Shown here piece by piece: positions 22,480 to 34,537 of a stretch of 64,000 bases of DNA (positions are counted from its first letter, which is position 1; each line of letters opens with the position of its first letter). The translations under genes were made by a program, and so were the position numbers. This stretch comes from Brachypodium distachyon (Eukaryota; Streptophyta; Magnoliopsida; Poales; Poaceae). The notes beneath the pieces are model-generated. The model worked only from the letters and a program-made list of their open reading frames with translations. It was not told the DNA's origin and ran no database searches. Where the stretch lies: assembly GCF_000005505.3 (NCBI RefSeq), contig NC_016134.3:44978650-45042649 (forward strand), written 5' to 3'.

Positions 22480-23484
22480 GGCGATGAGCCTGTCTTCATC
22501 CGTGTTGCCTTCATCTATGTTCTCGTCTATCACAGTCGGTCCCTGGTGGCCTATCTATCTTGGCCGTAGTCATGGTTGCTGGTCTTTAAATAAAAGATCC
22601 ATGTGATCGAACTGCTTGCTGTATTGCGCATTGCTACTTGCTCTGTTTCTCTCCCAATCTCCCATGGAAGACTGGTATTCAGTACTCTGCAGATATTTAG
22701 CAGAGAACTATGTGTACTTGTGTCTGTTATGTAGCACTGAAATAATATGATGAACATTGTTAGTACTTGCTTATCTGACTCCATCCTGACCGAAATCCTT
22801 GGGACTAAATGCTGCTGAACAGGGAGGACTTGTGGTTTGAAAGGTTGAGAATCTTGAATAACTCGGTTAATTTCAGAGTCTGAGAGATGCTCCCCAATTT
22901 TCAAATGGACTCCATCAGCTTCATGGTTTCAGATATTTCAGACTTGTGTTAGTTTTGTCAGATATTAGGGTGGCTGATTACTTGATTGGGGCTTACTGAA
23001 CCCCAAGCTCTTCTGTACACAGTTTGGTGAGAAGCTCGCGGTCACCATTGTGAATGGCCGAAGAAATAGCTTGCCATGACCACTCATGCTTTCCACAGCC
23101 CAAAGAGGAAGAAGAAGAAAAACTAATCCTCCATGCTTTTCAAAGCCTCAAAAGGTCAAATCTCTAGCCCTTTTACTGTGAACGCTTGCATGAAAAATGT
23201 ATCTATTGATCTTTTCAGCAAATGTACACCTCGAATCACTAATCCTGAATCCATAGGATAGTTACCTCTGTTGATAGTCGGCACCTCAAATACATGTTGA
23301 TATCATGAAAGGAAATCATGATTAATTAATTACCACTCGTGACAATTTCGGAGGTCTTCATGTGAAGTTACAATCATCTAGACATTTTTATTTTCATCCC
23401 TTCCGATTTGGATTCATGCCAGGTATGTGCCGCGACAATATCAACCGAAAGAGTTTACTCGGTCACGAACATTGTAAACGAATA

Positions 23485-23833
23485 CTTCCTTCTTTTCACA
23501 AAGGATGGCGTATTTTGTTACGTTAAGACAAGGCTTTAACCGACGAAAACTCTATTGCTATGTGTTCTTTCATACATGAAAGTTATATCAATGGATTCGT
23601 CTTTAAAGTTCTTGCTAATGATCGTATCATATAGCTTACATACTACTCCCTCCGATCCTAAATTGTTGTCGAAATATATTACATGTATTTAGACGCTTTT
23701 TAAGAATAGATACATCCATATTTGGACAAATTTGAGTCAAGAATTTAGGATCCGAGGAAGTAATAGAGTAATTCTTGATCAAAGACTTGTCTTAACGAAA
23801 CAAAATACGCCAACCTTTGTGAAATGGAGGGAG
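23485..23833. mobile_element. MITE interrupted by a second MITE
   Basis: Outer element with long inverted repeats: CACAAAGGATGGCGTATTTT on the left and the complement of AAAATACGCCAACCTTTGTG on the right, extending to about 60 bp per arm. TA flanks both sides. A separate Stowaway-like element (23646-23760) is inserted in its middle. Confidence 0.8.
23646..23760. mobile_element. Stowaway-like MITE nested in another MITE
   Basis: 115-bp element starting CTCCCTCCGATCCTAAATTG and ending AATTTAGGATCCGAGGAAG, with TA on each side (23644-23645, 23761-23762). It is the same subfamily as 60143-60258. Confidence 0.8.
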
Positions 23834-25181
23834 TAAAAGATTAAAAAGTGTTTCTCATCTCCCTTGACATAGTTGGCAGAGAGTTATATTGAACACAAAC
23901 CCAATGGTATCAATTTATAGTGATCTGGCCCACGTGAAAAAGAATAGCCAAATTACGCATATATTTGCAACAAAGATTAAGAGATTTGAGTCGACAAAGA
24001 ACAAGCACTGATCTGCACTATTTCACATGTTAGTTAACAAATAAATTCTATGTATTGGCAACAATAAATTCTATCTCACTGTGGAGTACATGCTTATTTT
24101 TGCTGCCGCCAGAAAAGTTTGGTTCAAGCACGAGCTCACTATATAACACATTTCTTCCCACACTCCCTCCTCAGTCCTCATACTCATAGTTGAAGTCGCT
24201 TCCTCCATACCCACATGCCATCAACCCAAACCCCGACTACTGCTCGTAATACCGGACTTCATTCTTGAAGGCTAAGGCCCATTGCTGGCCGCTAGTCATC
24301 CAAAGTCTAAGGTCGGTGTCCTAGCTAGCGAACCCTGAACCTAGCTCGAAAATGCAAGCCGGAACCTCACCGGACTACAACGATGATGATGGACGGAGCA
24401 TGAATCGTGTGGTGGATGTTGAGGTGAATATCAAAACCTTAGTGGTATTCTTTTTCGAAGTTGCAAAATATTAGTATCTGGTGACTTACTGAAGCGTATG
24501 AAGTTTCTTTGAACAACCATACATCTGTGAAAAGTGTGCATACTAATATAAAACTTCTCAAAACTATATTCGCAGACTATACTGTAGGTATGTACAACAC
24601 ATGACACATCACATACATATATGTTCATATACTTCTTTGATAGTCCGATTTCATACATATTGTTATAACCTGAGTTCATCAAAGGAGTTGCTTTAGATGA
24701 TCATACAAACACAAACATGCTTTCATATTCACGTCTTAGGTACAATATTCATAATAAACTTTTAGTCAGTAATAGAAGATAGAGAATTTTTGGTTCATGG
24801 ACTCCTGCCAATTAAGTTGATGATTGATCTCATCATTATAAACACGTATTTATTTCTCTTCACGTTAGTCCGTGCGTTTCATACGACACCACATATCTCC
24901 ATCACTATATTTAGGTTCAAACATAGTTTAAGTAGATGAATGATCTCACATGTGCAAATACTTCCTCTTTAGTTGAAAGAACTTCTTAAATTGGTAGTTT
25001 TGTGTTTATGCTCATATTCACACCATATATCCTAATTCCCAAATTTCTATACTAAATTAAAACCCATGTGCATGCCTATTAAAAGTGTGAAACTTGGTCA
25101 CATGTGTAGAACAATTCCATATATATAAAAAGACAGAAAATCCATTGAAAGGTAATTAAAATGCCAGGACGGCTAAGACTA

Positions 25182-25191
25182 TATATAAATA
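25182..25191 (+). promoter_or_regulatory. TATA box of YUCCA copy 1
   Basis: TATATAAATA about 110 bp before the start codon. The matching site and the sequence around it (AATAGCCATAGATGTTTCAC) are kept in copy 2. Confidence 0.6.
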
Positions 25192-25301
25192 GCCATAGAT
25201 GTTTCACAAATTCATAACATCAAAAGGAAAACATTAATTTAGCTCGAACATAACAACATCATTATATTGATTTCCAACATTTCCTATCTTCCAAAATTTC
25301 C

Positions 25302-26909
25302 ATGGAGGTGGTGGAAGTCTTCATTGTTGGAGCAGGTCCCTCTGGCCTAGCCACGGCAGCATGCCTCAACAAATTCTCCATACCATATGTCATTGTCGAG
25401 CGTGAAGATTGTATTGCATCGTTGTGGCACAAACATACATATGACCGGCTCAAGCTCCACATCGCAAAAGAGTTCTGTGAACTACCGCACATGTCATATC
25501 CAGACGATGCACCAACCTACATTCCCAAAGACCAGTTTATGAGATATGTGGATGACTATGTTGAGCACTTTAATATTGTCCCAACGTTCAACGCTTCTAC
25601 TGAGTCATGCATGTATGACGAGGAAAAGAAATATTGGGCTATCTCAGCACATGACAAAGTGAACAACAAGATGCTTGAGTATGCAGCTAAGTTCTTAGTT
25701 GTAGCAACAGGAGAAAATAGTGCGAGTAATATTCCGGAGATCATTGGGCTACCAAGCTTCCCTGGTGAAACTATGCACTCATCGAGTTATAAATCAGGAA
25801 ATGATTATGCTGGGAAAAGTGTGCTTGTTGTTGGATCTGGAAACTCTGGATTTGAGATTGCTTATGACCTTGCGGTCCATGGAGCTAAAACCTCCATCAT
25901 CATCCGTAATCCAGTATGTACTTCTACAACGCCATAACTATTATATATTTTTTGTTTATTTTTGCTACTTGGGAGAAAGCTCATGATATATTTTTGTTAA
26001 CTTGTTCTTACCTGGGTAATAATGAAGATGCATGTGATGAAAAAGGAGATGATCCACTTAGGGATGGTACTAGCAAAGTGGCACATTCCGCTAAAATTTG
26101 TAGATTTCGTTCTTATCGTCCTTGCGTATTTCTTGTTCGGTGATCTATCAAAGTATGGGATTGTGAGGCCTTTTCTGGGACCACTCCTTCTAAAAGCAAA
26201 AACCGGTCGTTCTGCTGTTATAGATGTTGGCACCACTGAGCTAATTAAGAAAGGGGATATAAAGGTCAGAGAACAGTCATGACACAAACTACTATATATG
26301 CATACCACATGTTGAAAGTGATAAGATTGATTAATCATAATATGGCAGGTACTTGACTCAATTTCTCGCATCCGAGGAAAGCTCATAGAGTTCAAGGATG
26401 GGAAGAAAAGATACTATGATACCATTGTGTTCGCCACAGGATACAAAAGTACCGTAAATATGTGGCTCAAGGTATATAACCCTCTCTTCAATTTAATTAG
26501 AATTGAAACAATTATTTTTATTTTTAAGAGGATTTTGAAGTATAACAAATCTAATAATGGAGCAAAATTAATCTGGGCTAGCTAGCTTTAAAAGGAAGCG
26601 CGATTCAAGTCATAACTAAAAAAAAAATCTCCAAATCTTACTTCAAACATTGTATCATATTCCTGTTTCTGTGGAATTATTCTAAATTTTTTATTGATAA
26701 ATATAATGCAGAGCGATGTAAGCATGATAAATAGTGATGGCATGCCCAAAAATGACTTTCCAAACCATTGGAAAGGTGCAAATGGACTCTACTGCGTCGG
26801 GTTAGCAAGGAGGGGACTGGCTGGTATTGCAAACGATGCCGGTGTTGTTGCTAATGACATCCATGATGTCATAGAAATGGTCAGGGATGAAGTCAAGATT
26901 CAACTATAA
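25302..26909 (+). CDS. YUC11: YUCCA-type indole-3-pyruvate monooxygenase, copy 1
   Basis: Flavin monooxygenase converting indole-3-pyruvate to indole-3-acetic acid with NADPH and O2, the last step of the TAA/YUC auxin route. Exons 25302-25913, 26028-26264, 26349-26471 and 26712-26909 are all phase 0 and give 389 aa, typical of the short YUC10/11 type. The FAD site is GAGPSG (10-15). The FMO-identifying motif is [11 protein letters not shown] (153-163). The NADPH site is GSGNSG (178-183). The late motif FATGYKS is in exon 3 and the C-terminal [12 protein letters not shown] in exon 4. By sequence type and neighbours (GGP, PsaN) it is likely co-orthologous to rice OsYUC11 and maize ZmYUC1, which act in endosperm; this rests on memory. 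It is the left member of a tandem pair. Confidence 0.92.
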
Positions 26910-29171
26910 TATAGAAGAATTTGATCATGGAGGCGGCAAACCTCTTACAAAATAACTAAATTTGATGAATTCTATGTGGATTTAGCTAATTTCCTAAGGG
27001 ACGTGGAATTGGTTGGGAGGGGCGAGTGCCCCTCCTTAGATCAGTCCCTGGATATGGTGCCCTTTAATTAGCTAGTTTCTCTCAGATGAGTTCATCGCTC
27101 TTTCTTATACCATTTTTTCCTCTAAATAATGTTGTATGGAAATACGACAAGTTTCTTTCATTGAATTTGTCAGTGTTCGTTTGATGTGTTGGAGTTTTCT
27201 AAAAGGTTGATGTAATAATGATATGTTTGTTTTGTAAGAAGAATAATGATATGTTTTGAAGTACTATTTTGTCGGGCTTCTGTTATGATATTTATCACTG
27301 TCATTACATCCTTGTCATGCTGACTGTGCTTGTTAAATCACATGTCATGATTTCAACATTGGTAGTTGCGTTAAATGGTTTCTGCTAGCATATTGGCAAG
27401 AAATTATGTACAGGTAAAATCTAGAGATTCATCACAACATTGCTTATAAGACGTAGTAAAGAAGGAAAAATTACATGACAACAGAGCTTCCATAGTCGAT
27501 AAACTCTCGCCGGACTTATTTCCATCTAGTGATCGGCATCTTATTTGAAGTGTTTTTCCATGCTTATTTGCATTGTTTGATATTGAATTCATCCAATTTG
27601 GTGTACATTTGCATTGATTAAAAATACTAAACCGGCAAAAGAAGTACTTTACAGCAGATGCTATCTTTTTGCATTTCAATGCGACAAGGCACTTATTCTT
27701 CAATTCCTGGGGTTTGCGTGAGGAATCAAACAAGTACATTAGCTTTGCAAGGACCTTGTTGGCATCGACTTTGCACCAAAAGTACTCAGATTGAAGAAAG
27801 AAGAAGAAAAGAGAGAATAAGAGAAGGACCGAACAGTAAAAAAGACAGTCACGTGGCCACCGACTCCTCTCCATCGTCCCACAAAAAGCAGCACCTCTCC
27901 ATTAGATGCTTCGTTCTGGCTTTGGATCCAAGAAAAGGGGAGAGAAAGGGGAAAGCAAGGTCGAGGGCGTTCCTAGGGGCAGATCTGGATCGACTGGGAA
28001 GAAGAGAAGAACTCCAACACATCGCCATCGTCAAGCTACCGAAGAAATTGCAGCTCTAGTCTGCCCCGGTCTCCTCCCTCTGCTTTCTCCTGCTTCCACT
28101 ACATTGAGCAACGCCTGCAGCAACACCTCTTCGATGAAATCTTGGTGAAAAGTCCAGAACACACTTCCAATCTTTAGTTGTTTTGCTGATCTCGTTGTGC
28201 CTGTAATCAAGAACACCTCTGTTAGTAGCATCTTAGTATTTCCTGGTGCTTGTGCTTGTGAAGTTTTTAAGTTCAGAACTTTGTTGTTTTGCACCTTCAT
28301 CTTATCACTTCAGATCAGCTATGATTGTGTTAATTTCAGTGTACTCCAGTAGTGTGTGTTTCAGTGTATAAATTCCCTACGAAAATAACAAAAACATAGC
28401 ACAGCTTTTATTTCTTGATTTATTTTCCATATATGTCCTGCTCTTATTCTTGCTTCCCCTGTTTGATTATTGTTGGAACTGAGTAAATTTAGTAGTTAGC
28501 GTGTTCCTGTGTGTGTGGTTGCTTAATTCATAGTGTTTGAATCATTTAAGATTTCCTTGTCAAAATCTTGTTTATTTCAGTTTCCCTTTCATTTCAGTTA
28601 TTGTTCACATCATTGAGAATTCAGAAACCAAATTTTGATTTGGCTGAGCTGTTCGAAACTAAACTCTGCTGGTACTTTGGTCCCTGAGAATGAACACGAC
28701 AACTCTATATTATAACCAGATCATCTAGCTAGACATTTTACTTTGCTACTACCTCTGTTCATAAATAGACGATGGTTTGGACATGGGCACAATCTGCAGA
28801 AATGAGCTAGTTGGAAGTTGGAACAAGCTGCCTGCTGGTGATTTGAAACTCTGATAGAACCATCGAATTAATGGTGCTACTTAAAAATGTTGTGAGCAAG
28901 AGCTTCTAGACCTCTAGCAAGTGTACTGAATTACTTGATCACTGACTACTGAAGGACAAGTGTACGTTGCACACTCTTCTGTATAGTATACTGATCTTGT
29001 CAGGCAACGACCAAAATTACAAGCGTAATTCGATCTTCTGTATGTTTCCAGACATATAGGATCATTAGACTTTCTTCTTCTGTGTATATGCGAGGAATTC
29101 GATTGTACAGCAGACCAGCAAGAGAAACCAAACCACTGCTACTAGTATCAGGGATTGATGAGGAACTAGGA
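26910..29171. other. Region between YUCCA copy 1 and the TPR gene, with a possible unknown transcript
   Basis: No known gene. A segment at 27760-28150 looks like a leader: AG-rich tract, CACGTG at 27850-27855, then an ATG ORF at 27906-28148 (80 aa, starting MLRSGFGSKKRGEKG, basic then Ser/Leu-rich) that I do not recognise. It could be a small gene, a non-coding transcript or chance. The rest is AT-rich. A fragment of a MITE-like end occurs near 28750. Confidence 0.35.
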
Positions 29172-29816
29172 CTAGGAGAGGGTGATGAAGTTCCTGAGGG
29201 AGCTGACGAGGCTGGGCGGCCAGTGCTTGGTGTCCCTGACGTATGCCAGGTCGGTGTAGTGCGGGTCGAGCAGGGTGGCGATGGCGAACTGGTTCTCGGC
29301 GAGCAGCGGCGCGTGCTTGTCGGCGTAGAGCGCGGCCGCCAGGGCCGCGTGGATCTCCGGGTAGCCCTTGAGCGCGACGGAGACGTCCTCCATCTCCGCG
29401 ATGGACTCGTCGCGGTCGCCGATCTCGTACAGCACCAGCGCCCGCCCCACGCGCGCGTACTCGGAGAGGGCCAGGTCCTTGTACCCGCGCACCACCGCCG
29501 TGAAGGACGCCAGCGCCGACGGGAAGTCGCCCCGGGCCTGCAGGTCCCGGCCCAGGTCGAGGAGCCGCACGGCTTCCCCGACGCGGAGGGACAGGGCTGC
29601 GCTCGCCGCGCGCTCCGATTCGGTTGTTGGGTCGTAGGCGGCGGCGGGTGCTGATGCGGCGGCGGTGGAGGTGGTGGGCGGGATGAGGAGCAGGGGGAAG
29701 GTGGATAGCAGCAGTAGTTGCCTTCTCGATGGTGATGCGGCGGATGAGACGGCGGCGGGTGGCCGTGGGAGCGGGGTCGTCGTTCCGGCGGAGACGGAGG
29801 TCAAGGGCGGCGGCAT
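29172..29816 (-). CDS. Chloroplast TPR-like protein, probably thylakoid-lumenal
   Basis: Intronless gene of 214 aa. Residues 1-60 look like a bipartite plastid signal: a Ser/Pro/Ala-rich transit part, then SRRQLLLLSTFPLLL with a twin arginine and hydrophobic core, then Ala-rich AAASAPAAA as a possible lumenal cleavage zone. The mature part has TPR-like helices (EAVRLLDLGRDLQARGDFPS, YARVGRALVLYEIGDRDESI, IHAALAAALYADKHAPLLAE) and a conserved end, DTKHWPPSLVSSLRNFITLS. It resembles plant chloroplast TPR-superfamily proteins that lack a firm function. It sits between the two YUCCA copies, in the opposite orientation. The antisense plus-strand ORFs over it are shadows of its GC-rich codons. Confidence 0.8.
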   Translation of the reverse strand: MPPPLTSVSAGTTTPLPRPPAAVSSAASPSRRQLLLLSTFPLLLIPPTTSTAAASAPAAAYDPTTESERAASAALSLRVGEAVRLLDLGRDLQARGDFPSALASFTAVVRGYKDLALSEYARVGRALVLYEIGDRDESIAEMEDVSVALKGYPEIHAALAAALYADKHAPLLAENQFAIATLLDPHYTDLAYVRDTKHWPPSLVSSLRNFITLS

Positions 29817-30015
29817 TATTTTGGGGGGCGGGAGGGGGTTCGCGGCTCACATGCTCGCTGCGTTTCGTTTCTCGCGGAGCCGCAGAGAAGTTGAAGAGTA
29901 GAGGGAATGGGGATAAGGTTTTAGAGGACACACAAAATGTGCGTGTGTAGAAGAGAACCATTACAGGGAGCAGAAGAGAACCCGTTTCGACTGAAGAGAT
30001 AGAACACCGTAAATA

Positions 30016-30378
30016 GGCAAGTATCTAACACTCGATAATCATGTTTAAAAATTTCAAAAAAAATCTAAAAAAAATCATATGTTGAGAGTTGATGTTATAC
30101 AAGCATGCAAAATTTCAAGTTCAAAATCAAAAGCATTTGGAAGGAATTAAAAAGAAAAATTTACAATGAATAGTTTCAAACACTGAAAGACTGCTATTCA
30201 TGCAGAATTTGTTTTTTTCGCTGCTACCAAACGAAATTGAGTTTGAACTTGAAATTTTACACATATATAAAACATCACTTTTCTAACACATGTGATTTTT
30301 TTGAGAATTTTTTGAACTTTTTTCGATAGAGTTTTCACAGTTTGCACCGTAGAAATGTTTTTCACCGGATACTTCGCC
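30016..30378. mobile_element. Mutator-like MITE, second copy
   Basis: Close relative of 16043-16413, in the same orientation, sharing internal sequence such as TTCAAGTTCAAAATCAAAAG. Right end GGATACTTCGCC; left end decayed (GGCAAGTATC). The 9-bp flanks at 30007-30015 and 30379-30387 match at 7 of 9 (GTAAATA shared), so it appears older than the first copy. Confidence 0.75.
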
Positions 30379-32069
30379 TAGTAAATATTATACGATAGAA
30401 AGTATAGACAAATTACAAAGATAGATAGAAAGATATAGTACTAACCGGCTCCGCCGGCAAAACTGAAATTTTTCCAGCAGCTAGATATTAGAAAGCCGCA
30501 GCAACATCTAACGACAGGATCACCCGAAGAAGCGCAGCCACCGTCAATAAAAGAAGCGATTGATACTAGGTGTGTGTGCGTACTGCAGAGGTGATCAGTA
30601 ATCGGTTGTCAATTGCCAACCCAAGGGACAAGAAATTTGTGATGGGCCTTTTTCCTTAGGCTCAGTTAGGCTGTTTTTTATGCACTTGGTATATTTTTGC
30701 TGTGGCTACTTTGCTGGGCCTGGGCCAAACTGCTTCATTGCCATCCATGCACCCCTTCATTATATTGATTTTTGCGCCGTTTCTTACTCTTCAAAAATAA
30801 CTTGTATTAATCCCATGGTGCTTTTTTGGTGGCCAAAGAAGAATCCGCCACTAGAGGGTAGCCTCCAATGGAGTCTCTATCGGTCCAAAAACTTGTTCGC
30901 GCTGGAATTTGACCAGACAATTTAGCAAAAGCAAATGAGCATAACGTAGTTCATATAATAATATGTGACCAAATTTCATACAATATTCTATCTAACATTT
31001 AAACCTTAAGAAATATCTTTGGACCTGCTGCTCCTGCCAAATTCAAATGAAATCCAGCAAAATTTGAATTTATCTTGTATTCATATGTCACTGACAGAAA
31101 TTGGACCTGCTGTTCAACTCAGTTGCATCCAAGTGACCAAAATTTCATTGAACATGAGAACCTTCGACAAGAAAATATATCCGGTCATGCTGCTCTTGCT
31201 CGGGATTTACCTCCGATGCGAGTAGCTACTCACCCTGAAGTAGTAACCTTATGTAAAATCCCCAAGCAGTGCCATTTGCTTTTATTGCTTGTTTTACACT
31301 TATGACACATTGTCATATTGACATCATCATCATCCATGCCATCATGTTCAACTCAGTTTTCATACTAAACCTGCTTTTGTTTATGTTGATTATTGTTTTA
31401 TCCAACATTTTGTTTGGATGGTCAACCTAAAGTATCAACTATAATATTGTTGTGGTGCCATCATCAACTTTGGTTTACAATAGCTCCTAAAGATTCATAA
31501 TAGAATCATCTCCTTCTCTTGAGTTCAAACTCCAATTTATTTAAATTAAATCCCTTTCATAGATTTTCAAACAAGTTTCAAATGGATTCTGAAGTTAGTT
31601 CTTTACCCATTTGAAGAATTCAAAAGGAGTTTCTTATTTTCAAATTCTTCTCATTTCCTATTTTTAAAATGGTATTTGAAATTAAATCAAGAAAGGAAAG
31701 GTTAAACAAAAAAATTGGAAAAGGAAAGAAAACTGAAAATAAAAAAGAAAACAACCAAAATCTTACTCCTTTGGCCCGAGCTGGCCCACCTCTCTCTCTT
31801 CCTCCTTTGTTTTTTCTTCTTCCCGTACGGCAGCGCATCAGAGCTAGCCACGTCGGTTGTTCGACTGATGGGACGGCTAGGAAACTCCTCCTGAGGCCTA
31901 TTTAAGGAGCCCCTCGGCCTCTCCTCTCCTTTGCCGAACTAGGAAACCCTAGGTTAGGGTTTCTTCTCCCCCTTCTTGCGCGGACCGCCGTCGCCTTGGT
32001 CTTCCACCTCCGCTTACATGTGTCGACGTCGATTCCGATCGAACCACAACAAGCCGAGCTCGTCAACAC
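30379..32069. mobile_element. Probable LTR-retrotransposon (LTR) fragment
   Basis: About 30870-32060 resembles a grass LTR. It has a long AT-rich, Phe/Asn-biased stretch with no ORF, then CTATTTAAGGAGCCCC (about 31899) as a TATA-like core promoter, then a GC-rich leader with AGGAAACCCTAGG. I found neither clean TG...CA ends nor a second LTR, so this is a tentative call. The short stretch before 30870 holds nothing I recognise. Confidence 0.4.
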
Positions 32070-33349
32070 ATGTGTGTTCATATTCTTCTTTAGTTCATAG
32101 CCTTTATTTACAGGTCCAGTTCATGCAATCTTTCGATGATCATTTCAACACAAATTCACATGTTTTCATCTCCACGTCTTAGGCACGGTATTCATAATAC
32201 TTTTAGTCAATTATAGTAGGTATTTTTTGTGTGTGTCATGCACCCCTGCCTATTAAGTTGGTATTTATTTCTATTTATTGGAAAGTGCACACATTAGATC
32301 ATTAGTGTGTGTGCATTTCATATGGCAGTATGGCACCACATATCTCCATAGAAATATTCTACATTCAAAAAATGTATTAATACATGGCCTAAACATAGTA
32401 CCATCAATATATTAACGAATTAAATTGTATATGCATATATAAAGTAGCTATTGTTATAATCTATACCAGTAGTTTTTTTTAATTACTTGCAAGCAACACA
32501 TAATGATCTCTTTTACAGAAGTGTATTAGCAACATACAACAAAAGCAACCATTTTGACATACTTTCTAGGTTGCGTGGAATGCAAAGGAAAGAGGTACGC
32601 TCCTAAACCTCTTGTTGTTACACATATTTACCTAAATTTGAGCTTTGGGTTAGATTTTATTAAATAAATCAAGTTAATCCAAACTAGAAGATGTAAATTG
32701 TACGTGTATCTCAATTCTTCAATATTACCAGACCATGTATATATTACACTTAATTAACAATTTTCACACTTCCATTACAAATCTATAGTGATGACTTGCA
32801 TGACATTTTTATCCCTATTTATTTGAATGCACGTATTAAATCATTATTGTGTGTACGTTCATATGACACCATTTATACGTATCCATTTCAATATTCTAAG
32901 CATTGAATAGGGCGTGGTGTATACTCTAGTGACATCTCCCTGTAACCAAAAGTATACATAGACGTTAATACATCACTACTTAATATATGTATATATGGTG
33001 TCATATCACTATAGTACGCACCACACCATGCATATTCAATTGCCAAGATATTGGGATGGATACTACAGATATATATGGTTTCAAATGAATGCACACACAG
33101 TATTTAATACATGCACTCAGATAAACATGAGTAAAAGTGTATTCACTTTCTTTTTATAAGAATAAACACATGCAAGTGATCACTGCATCTTTTTATAAGA
33201 AATAAACACACTACCATAGTAGCGATTAGATTTGTATGCATATGTAATAGGTCCTATTGACATCTAAATCTAAAACTTTAGCTTTATTTAACTTTCAAAG
33301 AACATGCACAATCTTCATAGAGTGGTCCATTTAACTTGCAAGGAAGATA

Positions 33350-33877
33350 CTCACTACGGTTTGTTAAAGGGACTGCTTTATGAAGATATATAGTTTGTTA
33401 CAAAAAATGATCACTTTATGAAGAGAGTCTGTTCCTTGCAAATTAAATGGATCACTTTATGTAAAGTGTGTGTTCCTTGTAAGCTAAATGGACCATGAAG
33501 CATGTAAAGTACATACTTTACGTAAAGTACATAAACAAAGAATGTAAAATACATAATTTACATAAAGTGCGTAAAGTAGGTACATAAAGTACGTAAAGCA
33601 CCTACTTTACATAAAGTGCGTAAAGTAGGTACATAAAGTACGTAAATCACCTATTTTACATAAAGTGCGTAAAGTAGGTACATAAAGTATTCATACTCAA
33701 GTATGAATACTTTATGTAAAGTAAGTATACTTTACATATTTTATTTATGTGCTTTACATGCTTTATGGTCCATTTAGTTATACTAAGAAACAAACACTTT
33801 ACATAAAGTGGTCAATTTAACTTGCAAGGAACACACTCTCTTCACAAAGTGTGCTCCCTTTTACAAACTATGATGAG
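33350..33877. mobile_element. Long foldback element with internal minisatellite
   Basis: 528-bp near-palindrome flanked by TA (33348-33349, 33878-33879). Left end CTCACTACGGTTTGTTAAAG; the right end complements CTCATCATAGTTTGTAAAAG. Arms of roughly 200 bp repeat TTCCTTGCAAATTAAATGG / CCATTTAACTTGCAAGGAA-type blocks in opposite orientation. The centre is a perfect 17-bp hairpin around 33683-33718 (CATAAAGTATTCATACT). Between the left arm and the centre lies a 49-bp tandem repeat. TA flanks and the CTC ends suggest a Tc1/mariner-like foldback. It could yield hairpin RNA. Confidence 0.75.
33561..33690. repeat. 49-bp minisatellite
   Basis: Period of 49 bp, about 2.7 copies, starting at 33561, 33610 and 33659 with CATAAAGTGCGTAAAGTAGG. 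The unit is itself built from alternating TAAAGTA/TACTTTA, so each copy can fold. Copies two and three differ from the first only by single bases such as AAAGCACCTAC versus AAATCACCTAT. Confidence 0.9.
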
Positions 33878-34426
33878 TAACATATACAAAAGTAGTTGTT
33901 TCTAAAGCAACATACTTTCCAAGCTGTGTGAAAGACGCAAAACGAGGTGTTACACATATCAGAAAGCAAGGAGTTTCTAGATTAGCATCAGTTCGTAAAG
34001 GCTAGCTATTTCTATAAGGAAAGATGGCAGGAGCTTCGCCGTTCATTATTGAAGGAAAAGAGTGCAGCTAACCTTGGTTATTAAGGTAAAAAATAGCTGT
34101 TATAGATATGTTTCCCATTTATTTTTATGGGAGCTTGTTTAATGTTTTGGATATTTTACCGCTACCAATTAAACCAAGAATTATTATGAAGGTGGTTGTT
34201 TTCACGATCTTATTATATCTACGCATTTGTTTGAAACAAACTTCTTAAATCGGAAGTTTGTGCTTTGCTCATATCCACCACCGTATATATCCTTCCCAAT
34301 TTCTTATATAAAATTATACCACTCCTGTCTATAAAAATTGTATAATTCGGCCATATGTGTACAACAATGTCATCCATATCAAGACGGAAAAAAACTGAAG
34401 ATAATGTAGTAACAGCTAAGACTATA

Positions 34427-34437
34427 GATATAAATAG
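34427..34437 (+). promoter_or_regulatory. TATA box of YUCCA copy 2
   Basis: GATATAAATAG about 105 bp before the start codon, at the same spacing as in copy 1 and in the same conserved context (AGTCATAGATGTTGCAC). Confidence 0.6.
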
Positions 34438-34537
34438 TCATAGATGTTGCACAAAAACATAGCAATAGGAGGAAAACATTGAGCATAGTAACATCAGTAT
34501 ATTGATTCCCACATTTCCCATATCTTCAAAAATTTCC

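Larger units (their letters stand above)
22480..25301. other. GGP 3' region and YUCCA copy 1 upstream region
   Basis: No further gene. It contains the GGP 3' UTR (to roughly 22780), a pair of nested MITEs (23485-23833) and, from about 24617, upstream sequence shared with YUCCA copy 2. Confidence 0.5.
24617..27090 (+). repeat. Left unit of the YUCCA segmental duplication
   Basis: Upstream sequence, gene and start of the 3' flank are shared with about 32070-36150. Landmarks are TTCACGTCTTAGGTACAATA (about 24729) against CTCCACGTCTTAGGCACGGT (about 32171), and the proximal promoter and all four exons. The right unit carries about 1.9 kb of extra sequence in its upstream part. Confidence 0.75.

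Noticed and set aside
29065..29961. 298-codon minus-strand frame overlapping the TPR gene
   Set aside because: Arg/Pro/Gly-rich out-of-frame reading of the TPR gene. The 214-codon frame has the TPR helices and the plastid signal.
33561..33690. CRISPR-like array
   Set aside because: Contiguous 49-bp tandem units without unique spacers in a plant genome; this is a minisatellite in a foldback element.
34502..34537. Upstream in-frame ATG for YUCCA copy 2
   Set aside because: The extra 12 residues are absent from copy 1 and lie in the sequence that aligns with the copy-1 5' UTR.
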